Source: an uncultured Clostridia bacterium (GTDB taxonomy: Bacteria > Bacillota > Clostridia > Christensenellales > UBA1242). Taken from it: a stretch of DNA of 64,000 nt. The stretch is from positions 91,100-155,099 of the forward strand of contig CAKVHC010000001.1 of the NCBI GenBank assembly GCA_934747805.1, in the 5' to 3' direction. The notes under the pieces were generated by a model. That model saw nothing but the letters and a program-made list of their open reading frames with translations. It was not told the origin of the DNA and did not search any database. Positions 57,998-64,000 of this stretch are shown one piece after another; the stretch's first letter is position 1; the number at the start of each line of letters is the position of its first letter. The position numbers and the translations under genes are program-made.

Positions 57998-59311
57998 ATG
58001 AAAAGATATTTTGAAATTACAGATGTTTCCGCCAGACAAATTTTGGACAGCCGTGGCAATCCAACTGTTGAGGTGGAAGTCACTGTTGAAGACCGCATTG
58101 TCGGTCGTGCCAGCGTGCCAAGTGGTGCGTCCACTGGAGCATTTGAAGCGGTGGAACTACGTGACGGCAACAAAAAGAACTATCTTGGAAAATCAGTTGA
58201 AAAGGTAGTCGAAAATGTGAACACGATCATCGCCGAAGAGATTGTAGGCATGAACGTTTTGGACCAAACAGAAATAGATAAGGTGCTTATCGCACTCGAC
58301 GGCACGGATAACAAAGGCAATTTGGGTGCGAACGCCATTTTGGGTGTGTCGCTTGCCTGTGCAAAGGCTGCAAGTGAAGCGCTAAGACTTCCGCTTTACC
58401 ACTACATCGGCGGAGTCAATGCAAAAGTGTTGCCAGTGCCAATGATGAACATTATTAACGGCGGCAAACATGCAGATAACAGCGTAAACATTCAAGAGTT
58501 TATGATTATGCCAGTTGGAGCGAAATCTTTCCGCCAGGCATTGCAAATGTGTGCTGAAGTCTTCCACAATTTGAAAGCCGTGTTAAAGGACAAAGGATAT
58601 TCAACCGCAGTTGGTGATGAGGGTGGATTTGCCCCTAACTTCAAGTCGGATGAAGAAGCATTTAAATGCATTGTTGAAGCCATAAAAAAGGCTGGTTACA
58701 AGCCTGGCGAAGATTTCCGTCTAGGTGTTGATGCTGCTGCAACTGAGATGTATGACGAAGCCGAAAAAATTGGTGAAAAAGGAAAATATTATTTCTGGAA
58801 GTCTAAGAAATTGTTTACATGTGAAGAGATGGTAGATTTCTGGGTAAAGATGGCAGAGAAATATCCTATCATCAGTTTGGAAGACGCCCTTGCAGAAGAA
58901 GACTGGAAAGGCTGGAAATTGCTCACAAAGAAGTTGGGTAAAAAGATTCAACTCGTGGGTGACGATCTGTTCGTTACAAACACAAAACGCTTGGCAAAAG
59001 GAATCAGTCAGGGCGTGGCAAACTCAATTCTAATCAAGCTAAATCAAATAGGAACACTTACTGAAACTCTTGATGCCATTGAAATGGCTAATCGTGCTGG
59101 CTACACAGCAGTCGTATCTCACCGTTCGGGTGAAACAGAAGACACTACAATTGCCGATCTGGCAGTGGCATTAAATGCTGGTCAGATTAAAACAGGTGCG
59201 CCAAGCCGAACTGACCGTGTGGCAAAATACAATCAACTGTTGCGTATCGAAGAAGAACTTGGCGAATGTGCTGAGTATCATGGCTTGGACTCATTCTTCA
59301 ATCTTAAATAA
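57998..59311 (+). CDS. eno: enolase
   Basis: Converts 2-phosphoglycerate to phosphoenolpyruvate. 437 residues. Complete family blocks: ITDVSARQILDSRGNPTVEVE, GASTGAFEAVELRDG, MMNIINGGKHADNSVNIQEFMI, AVGDEGGFAPN, SLEDALAEEDWKGW (metal Glu), VGDDLFVTNTKRL and SHRSGETEDTTIADLAVA. The start 57998 is chosen because AAAGGGG precedes it; an upstream in-frame ATG at 57983 has none. Single-gene unit with its own terminator. Confidence 0.97.
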   Translation: MKRYFEITDVSARQILDSRGNPTVEVEVTVEDRIVGRASVPSGASTGAFEAVELRDGNKKNYLGKSVEKVVENVNTIIAEEIVGMNVLDQTEIDKVLIALDGTDNKGNLGANAILGVSLACAKAASEALRLPLYHYIGGVNAKVLPVPMMNIINGGKHADNSVNIQEFMIMPVGAKSFRQALQMCAEVFHNLKAVLKDKGYSTAVGDEGGFAPNFKSDEEAFKCIVEAIKKAGYKPGEDFRLGVDAAATEMYDEAEKIGEKGKYYFWKSKKLFTCEEMVDFWVKMAEKYPIISLEDALAEEDWKGWKLLTKKLGKKIQLVGDDLFVTNTKRLAKGISQGVANSILIKLNQIGTLTETLDAIEMANRAGYTAVVSHRSGETEDTTIADLAVALNAGQIKTGAPSRTDRVAKYNQLLRIEEELGECAEYHGLDSFFNLK

Positions 59312-59315
59312 ATAT

Positions 59316-59342
59316 CAAAAGACACAACATCGTGTCTTTTTT
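59316..59342 (+). terminator. intrinsic terminator of eno
   Basis: AAAAGACAC / GTGTCTTTT with a 6-base loop, followed by a T-run. Confidence 0.8.
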
Positions 59343-59378
59343 ATTTATCTAGTTAAATATTCAAATTTGAAAAATAAA

Positions 59379-59403
59379 AAAAAAGAGCAAAAGCTCTTTT
59401 TTA
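59379..59403 (-). terminator. intrinsic terminator of rplJ-rplL
   Basis: AAAAAAGAGC / GCTCTTTTTT with a 4-base loop; ends leftward in a T-run near the rplL stop. Confidence 0.8.
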
Positions 59404-59414
59404 CTCTACAAGAA

Positions 59415-59783
59415 TTAGGCCAATTCAACAGTAGCGCCAGCTTCTTTGAATTTTGCTTCAAAAGCTTTTGCTTCTTCAGTAGGAACATTTTCCTTAATAG
59501 TTGAAGGTGCACCGTCAACCAAAGCTTTAGCTTCAGCCAAACCAAGACCAGTAACTTCACGCACAACTTTAATAACTGCAATCTTGTTAGCGCCAACTTC
59601 TTTCAATTTTACTGTGAATTCGCTCTTTTCTTCAGCAGCTGCAGCAGCAGCGCCACCAGCAACAACTGCAACAGGGGCAGCAGCGCTAACGCCGAATTCT
59701 TCTTCGAGTAATTTAACCAAATCTGCTACTTCAACAAGACTTAGAGATTTGATTTCTTCAACGATATCATTAATCTTTGCCAT
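59415..59783 (-). CDS. rplL: 50S ribosomal protein L7/L12
   Basis: Stalk protein that recruits translation factors. 122 residues: N-terminal dimerisation helix (IVEEIKSLSLVEVADLVKLLEEEFGVS), Ala-rich hinge (AAAPVAVVAGGAAAAAAEE), and the globular domain ending KEAGATVELA. TGLGLAEAKALVDGAPSTIKE is canonical. It follows rplJ, and AAAGGAG precedes the start. Confidence 0.97.
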   Translation of the reverse strand: MAKINDIVEEIKSLSLVEVADLVKLLEEEFGVSAAAPVAVVAGGAAAAAAEEKSEFTVKLKEVGANKIAVIKVVREVTGLGLAEAKALVDGAPSTIKENVPTEEAKAFEAKFKEAGATVELA

Positions 59784-59810
59784 AATAATTTTTCTCCTTT
59801 AATTTAACAC

Positions 59811-60296
59811 TTAATTTTTAGATGCAATAGCATCGAGAGCCCTTGCAAGTGATGCAACAGGGTTGTTGAGGGTACGCAAAAGTGTTGCAATGAGTACCTC
59901 TTTTGATGGAATGGAAGCAAGTTTCAAAATGCTAGCTTTGTCTGCGACAGCACCATCAGTTACGCCGACTTTGATTTCCAACTTATCAGTTTTCTTAGCA
60001 TAGTCGTTCATAATGCGTGGAGCGCAAGTCTCGTCTTCATAACCAAAAGCAATAGCAGTAGTGCCTTCCAAGAAACTTTCAAGTCCGTTGATGCCAGATT
60101 CGTTAAATGCACGAGCTAAAAGTCTATTCTTATAAACTTTGTATTCTACATTTGCTTTACGAGCAGCAGCACGGAGTTCAGTGTCTTGAGCCACATTGAT
60201 ACCATTGTTGTTGACTAAAACGATTGATTTAGATTTAGCAATCTTGTCTTTGATCTCTTCCACAATCTGTTTTTTAGCTTCAATATTAGCTGACAT
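59811..60296 (-). CDS. rplJ: 50S ribosomal protein L10
   Basis: 161 residues. Binds 23S rRNA and anchors the L7/L12 dimers; also binds its own leader. KQIVEEIKDKIAKSKSIVLVNNNGINVAQDTELRAAARKANVEYKVYKN is typical of L10. GGAGG precedes the ATG. The leader at 60316-60440 controls the operon. rplK-rplA, which usually precede, are not here, and rpoB does not follow. Confidence 0.96.
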   Translation of the reverse strand: MSANIEAKKQIVEEIKDKIAKSKSIVLVNNNGINVAQDTELRAAARKANVEYKVYKNRLLARAFNESGINGLESFLEGTTAIAFGYEDETCAPRIMNDYAKKTDKLEIKVGVTDGAVADKASILKLASIPSKEVLIATLLRTLNNPVASLARALDAIASKN

Positions 60297-60315
60297 TTTG
60301 GTCCTCCTTGTAGAT

Positions 60316-60440
60316 TAAATAAAAACTCTTTCGCTTGCCAACTAGCAGGCGAAAGAGTTGTGCATTCTTTCATAAACCCACCTACACAAGCGCAATGCTT
60401 ACTCCAAAAGGAACTTGTGGTCTTTGGCGAAACAATCTTT
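60316..60440 (-). promoter_or_regulatory. L10 leader with attenuator
   Basis: A hairpin of 11 bp, AACTCTTTCGC (60324-60334) / GCGAAAGAGTT (60349-60359), followed leftward by TTTTTATTT, forms a terminator just before rplJ. Upstream in the transcript lies a stem CACAAG (60385-60390) / CTTGTG (60414-60419) around GGAGTAAGC, matching the L10-binding region known in Bacillota. L10-L12 binding is expected to favour termination. An ORF call at 60215-60463 over this region is spurious. Confidence 0.85.
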
Positions 60441-60487
60441 ATTTCGTTACCTATTATACACACGGGTGCGTGTTTGTCAAGAGATTT

Positions 60488-61282
60488 TTAAAATTTATTT
60501 TCATTTTCCTTTGCTTTTTGTGCACGTTTCTGCTCAGCCTTGTCCACTTTAGGAAGTTCTTTAGTCTTTGCAAAAAGTATGGTGGTCTTGTGGTCTGGGG
60601 CTTGTGAAAGCTCTTTGCAATAACGTTCAAGTTTGGACACAACGTCGAAGAATGCTTCATCGGTGGATTCGTTGCTCAACTGATACAATGTGAGCATATC
60701 TGCTGAATTGCGTCTGGAAGTGTAACTGTTGTAATATTCGTCATGGTCAAAAACAAATCTCACTTTCAGTCCCACGCCGTTAAACAGTTTGTATTCTACC
60801 GATGAGGTGTCAATGGTGTATACAGGGTTGATCTTGCGCAATAAATATTCAGGGTCAAACTCAACTGCATAAGCAAACATATCTTTAAAATGATCTTTCA
60901 AAAAATCTATCTTTTTAAGTGGACTTTCTTTTGCGCCTATTGGGGTGGAATACTTTCTTCCGTTTAGTCGTTCCAAAATTTGGCTCTGGCCTTCCACACT
61001 GCTTCTGGCGATTATAAGCTCGCTGCGTGAGCCACGTATTTGTTTAAATATCGAAACGCCCGATATTTCAAGGTCACGATTCTCGGTGTCGTAGTAAATG
61101 TAATGTCGGTCATAACTTGTCTCATACTGGATGACGTACTTCCCAAAAAATGCGTTGAGCGCTAGCACCTTTTTATAGGTGTTTTTATCAAACATCTCAA
61201 AACGTTTTTTGTTGCGTTCCTGGTCGAGATTATATTGCTGCAACTTTTTTTGCACTTCCATTGGGGTCATTTTTCTTGCCAT
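60488..61282 (-). CDS. CYTH-like domain protein
   Basis: 264 residues. The part DRHYIYYDTENRDLEISGVSIFKQIRGSRSELIIARSS resembles the second strand and loop of CYTH domains (DxYYDTpdxxL, then R-x-R), and HDEYYNSYTSRRNSADM could be a later strand. The signature E-x-E-x-K at the start of CYTH domains is not visible, so the activity is uncertain. N- and C-termini are helical and Lys-rich. GGGAG precedes the start. It lies after rplJ but is not part of its regulation. Confidence 0.5.
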   Translation of the reverse strand: MARKMTPMEVQKKLQQYNLDQERNKKRFEMFDKNTYKKVLALNAFFGKYVIQYETSYDRHYIYYDTENRDLEISGVSIFKQIRGSRSELIIARSSVEGQSQILERLNGRKYSTPIGAKESPLKKIDFLKDHFKDMFAYAVEFDPEYLLRKINPVYTIDTSSVEYKLFNGVGLKVRFVFDHDEYYNSYTSRRNSADMLTLYQLSNESTDEAFFDVVSKLERYCKELSQAPDHKTTILFAKTKELPKVDKAEQKRAQKAKENENKF

Positions 61283-61586
61283 AAATTCTCCCTTAATTTA
61301 TTTATAAATAATGAAAAAATTAATTTATTTAAAATAATTATATATATTTGCATATATTTTTACAAACATTTTGCACTATTTTTATAAAATTATATAAAAA
61401 ATAACCAGAAATGCGTGTTTATAAGGGATTTGAGAATTATTAATTAAATGTAATTTTCATTCAAAAATTAATAAAATATGTTTAAAATTAGTTGAAAAAA
61501 ATATTAAAAATATGTTAAAAATAATAGTAATAAATTATTTTGTGTGTTATACTAAAAATATAATTAATTATTTTACGAGGTGAAAA
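61283..61586. other. AT-rich intergenic region, divergent promoters
   Basis: About 300 bases separating two divergent genes. I see a TATACT box near 61550 for the rightward gene and ACGAGGTG as its ribosome site. No hairpin or repeat beyond A/T runs. Confidence 0.45.
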
Positions 61587-64000
61587 ATGAGTTTATTGGC
61601 ATCTGTGTTTGACGAAGTAATCAACTTTTTCAATACCATTGGCAGTTACATCACTTTTGATATTTTGATGTATGCCGGACTTGGCGTATTGGCATTGCTG
61701 GTGGCTGTATTGATTATTCAGGTCAAGCATTCATTTGAGATCAAGATGGTGAAGACAATCGATGGATTGAATTCCTTCTTGACCAACAATCCAAAAATTA
61801 CGGACGACAACTTGGTGGCGTTCAACAATAAAATGAAAAAAGCTCCACATTCGTTGCGTATTCAATGGCAACAATTTATGCTTTATCGTGAAGGCAAGCC
61901 AAGCAGTTATTTATCGTTCAAAAACTGTGTTGAGAATCCAATGACTGGCAACTCTTACAAACAGACGTTGCGTGGCTCAGCAATGCTAGCTGGCGTGCTG
62001 ATTGCATTCTTGATGCTGTTTGGTGTGTTTGCACAGGGTGGCATCATCACAGATTTGAGCAAGTTTGCCAAGTATGTTCTACTGTTGCCTTTGTGCGTTG
62101 GCATAATTTACGCAATCATTTACATATTTGTTACCGCACGTCTCAGTGCAATCACTGCAGACCTATTCAACAATTTCCAATATTTTGAGAAAAACATTGA
62201 CAAGGCAACCACAAGCCTACCAGACTATGTAGACTATGAAGTATTGTTCTCAAAGAAAGAAATTCGTCAGGGCATTCCTGTATTGTTTGAATATTTGGAA
62301 AAGCGTGCTCAAGTTGAGCAACAAGAACTGCAACGTGCACGTGAAAAGAATGTTGAACATGAGAAGTACAACTTCGACAAAGCAGGCGTTGAGCCATCAC
62401 TTGTGCTTGAACGTGCCATGAGCGAAGCGGAAAGATATTTGTCCGACCGCAACAAGATCATGCAAGAGATCGAGCAACGTGATAACGAAATAAACTCATT
62501 GCAAACCAAGTTTAAAGAATACACTAAAGAGTATCAACGTAAAATGCAAGCCAGCAAGGAAAACGTTGAACGACTCAAAACTCAGCTCGACCAAGCTGCT
62601 TCAAACATTGAAGCCAACTATATTAAGAAACAATATAGTGATGAAATCAATCGTCAACAATTGCTCGAAAAGGAATTCGATGCAAAGAGTCAAGAGAACA
62701 AACAAAACATTGCTGTTTTGCAACAAGACATTAGCGAACGTCAAGAACAGATTGACGGCCTACGTGGTGTGTTGGAAGAATCAATGATGTCCGAGTTTGA
62801 CACCTATAGCAAGAAAGTGTATGACAAAGTCGAAGACGCTGTAAACAAACAACAACAAAAACGTATGCAAAACATTGACGCTGCACGTGTTCAAGCAGAA
62901 GAGCGTCTTGCTGAAAAGGAAAGAGAACTCGAACAGCTGTACGAACAATATCACACTCAGACCGAACGTTTGGACAAACGCAATATTGAATATAGCGAGT
63001 TGTTGCGTAAGCGTAACCAATTGGTTGAAGAAGACGCCACCCGCAAAGACAAAAAGAAAAAAGGTAAGAAAGACATTGTCGACGAGCCTATCAAATCTAA
63101 ATTTGACGAAGAAGATGTATTGCAAGAAGCAGCCAAAACTGACGACATTGCACCAATCGATGATTTGATCAGTGCGGACAATGTTGCCGAGCCGGAAGAG
63201 AACATTCCAGTAACCTTGCCGGCAAAAGATCCTAGACCAGTTGCCGTTGACCCAATTGAAGACGACATTCTGGCAAACGAACAACCGAAAGATGTTTTGG
63301 CAGAAGAAAAACCAGCCGAAACGGACGATTTGGTCTTTGACACTGACATTTTGAATGACGAGGCCAAAGCTAAAAATAACGACCCATTCACCGAGTTGAA
63401 TGACGTTGAAGAAAAGAAAGACCAAGGTTTGCCTGTAGAAAAGCAAGGCATAATGGATGATCTTTTCGACAAATCTAATGACGAAGATCTCAAAGACGTT
63501 CAAGAAAAAGTCAAAAATGTTAAAGATTATAAAGAAAAGATAATCAACGGCACAGACAATGAACAGCAAACCAACGAAGCGACTTTGCGTTTGCGTGAAT
63601 TGTTCCTCAACCGCAACAAGCCACAAGGCGACGAAGACAATACTCCAAAGAGTAAGCAATTCGACGCTGTTGCCGAGCCTCCAAAGGCAGAGCAGCCTGA
63701 AAAGAAAGGCGTTTTGGCAGATAACGATAAAGACGACGACTATGACGATTTTGATTTCATCTTCGACGATGAGAAAGAAGAAGCAGCGAAATCAAGCATT
63801 GTCAGCGATATGATCAAAGACTCACCAAAGAATGACGAAGAAAAAATTGACTTTGACTTGGATGAACAGCCTGTCGAAGACAAGAAAGAAGAGTCTAAGC
63901 CAGTTGAAGTGAATAAACCTGCTGGCAAACGTGGTCGTCCTAAAAAAGATAAAGTGATTGTTTACACGATCAAACAAGGCCGTGGCAGACCAAAGAAGAC
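61587..64000 (+). CDS. membrane/coiled-coil protein with C-terminal AT-hook motifs (continues beyond window)
   Basis: Open to the right edge; at least 804 residues. Three membrane helices (about residues 26-46, 133-153 and 162-184) with a predicted cytoplasmic loop, a long coiled coil (about 210-500, rich in Glu/Gln/Arg), an acidic, Asp/Glu/Pro-rich low-complexity region (about 490-770), then two AT-hook-like sequences KRGRPKK and GRGRPKK. AT-hooks bind the minor groove of A/T-rich DNA, so this may tether chromosomal DNA to the membrane near the origin and parS region. That role is inference. ACGAGGTG precedes the ATG. Confidence 0.75.
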   Translation, partial: MSLLASVFDEVINFFNTIGSYITFDILMYAGLGVLALLVAVLIIQVKHSFEIKMVKTIDGLNSFLTNNPKITDDNLVAFNNKMKKAPHSLRIQWQQFMLYREGKPSSYLSFKNCVENPMTGNSYKQTLRGSAMLAGVLIAFLMLFGVFAQGGIITDLSKFAKYVLLLPLCVGIIYAIIYIFVTARLSAITADLFNNFQYFEKNIDKATTSLPDYVDYEVLFSKKEIRQGIPVLFEYLEKRAQVEQQELQRAREKNVEHEKYNFDKAGVEPSLVLERAMSEAERYLSDRNKIMQEIEQRDNEINSLQTKFKEYTKEYQRKMQASKENVERLKTQLDQAASNIEANYIKKQYSDEINRQQLLEKEFDAKSQENKQNIAVLQQDISERQEQIDGLRGVLEESMMSEFDTYSKKVYDKVEDAVNKQQQKRMQNIDAARVQAEERLAEKERELEQLYEQYHTQTERLDKRNIEYSELLRKRNQLVEEDATRKDKKKKGKKDIVDEPIKSKFDEEDVLQEAAKTDDIAPIDDLISADNVAEPEENIPVTLPAKDPRPVAVDPIEDDILANEQPKDVLAEEKPAETDDLVFDTDILNDEAKAKNNDPFTELNDVEEKKDQGLPVEKQGIMDDLFDKSNDEDLKDVQEKVKNVKDYKEKIINGTDNEQQTNEATLRLRELFLNRNKPQGDEDNTPKSKQFDAVAEPPKAEQPEKKGVLADNDKDDDYDDFDFIFDDEKEEAAKSSIVSDMIKDSPKNDEEKIDFDLDEQPVEDKKEESKPVEVNKPAGKRGRPKKDKVIVYTIKQGRGRPKK

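Noticed and set aside
60215..60463. 82-codon leftward ORF upstream of rplJ
   Set aside because: Covers the L10 leader and attenuator; no ribosome site, no protein-like composition.
62781..63659. 292-codon leftward ORF inside the large AT-hook protein gene
   Set aside because: Shadow of the real frame: Phe/Val-rich antisense of an acidic, Lys/Glu-rich coding region.
1..64000. CRISPR array, insertion sequence or integrase
   Set aside because: No regularly spaced direct repeats, no transposase or integrase motif seen on either strand; the only repeated motif family is parS and the paired XRE operator.

Overview
This 64 kb window is chromosomal DNA around the replication origin of an AT-rich, low-GC Gram-positive bacterium (Bacillota, most likely an uncultured Clostridia-type lineage). 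Reasons: rpmH-rnpA-yidD-yidC-jag-mnmE-mnmG-rsmG lies left of dnaN/dnaA; holB-ricT-trmN6-rsmI and rpsO-pnp-ylxY-ftsK-pgsA follow Bacillus-like order; Shine-Dalgarno sites are strong AGGAGG-type; an S-box precedes metK and an L10 leader precedes rplJ; parABS has Firmicute-type parS sites. TGA is used as a stop, so the code is standard. YlxY points to a spore-forming ancestry but does not prove sporulation. The genus cannot be named from the sequence.

Layout. 1-2.0 kb: alaS (cut by the window edge) and glnS. 2.2-4.8 kb: a zinc-ribbon membrane protein, a phosphopantetheinyl transferase, and a metallopeptidase-XRE pair. 4.8-11.6 kb: pgsA, ftsK, ylxY, pnp and rpsO, all leftward. 11.7-13.4 kb: a zinc-ribbon membrane protein, then a lipoprotein and a divergent XRE regulator sharing a promoter with two palindromic operators. 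13.4-20.7 kb: the classical origin operon block, leftward. 20.7-24.0 kb: the origin, with dnaN leftward and dnaA rightward, divergent around an extremely AT-rich spacer, and DnaA boxes on both sides of dnaN. 24-30.1 kb: recF, asnS, rsmI, trmN6-like, ricT and holB.

30.2-48.2 kb is accessory: a possible 23-residue membrane peptide, two membrane proteins, a Cu/Zn SOD, a DUF3800 protein, a nucleotidyltransferase-like protein, a tight nine-gene metabolic operon (34.7-41.7 kb), an S-box with a divergent metK, a metalloprotease with a SUKH immunity-like partner, an ADP-ribosylglycohydrolase followed by a possible structured RNA, and a tRNA-Ser at the right edge.

48.4-64 kb returns mostly to housekeeping genes: a PIG-L deacetylase, metG, trpS, four identical parS sites with parB-parA, a phosphohexomutase with a degenerate sugar-kinase-like N-terminus, eno, rplJ-rplL with the L10 leader, a CYTH-like protein, and a large membrane/coiled-coil/AT-hook protein running off the right edge.

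Two patterns cut across the window. First, six genes (rsmG, mnmE, recF, holB, a DUF3800 gene and the 23-codon ORF) have a consensus -10 box only 6-8 bases before the start codon and no Shine-Dalgarno, so they look leaderless. Second, several elements look dual-purpose: two parS sites double as intrinsic terminators, a pnp terminator contains the ylxY ribosome-binding site, and DnaA boxes overlap the dnaA and trpS promoters. All calls are by eye from sequence; family names are motif-based and no database search was run.
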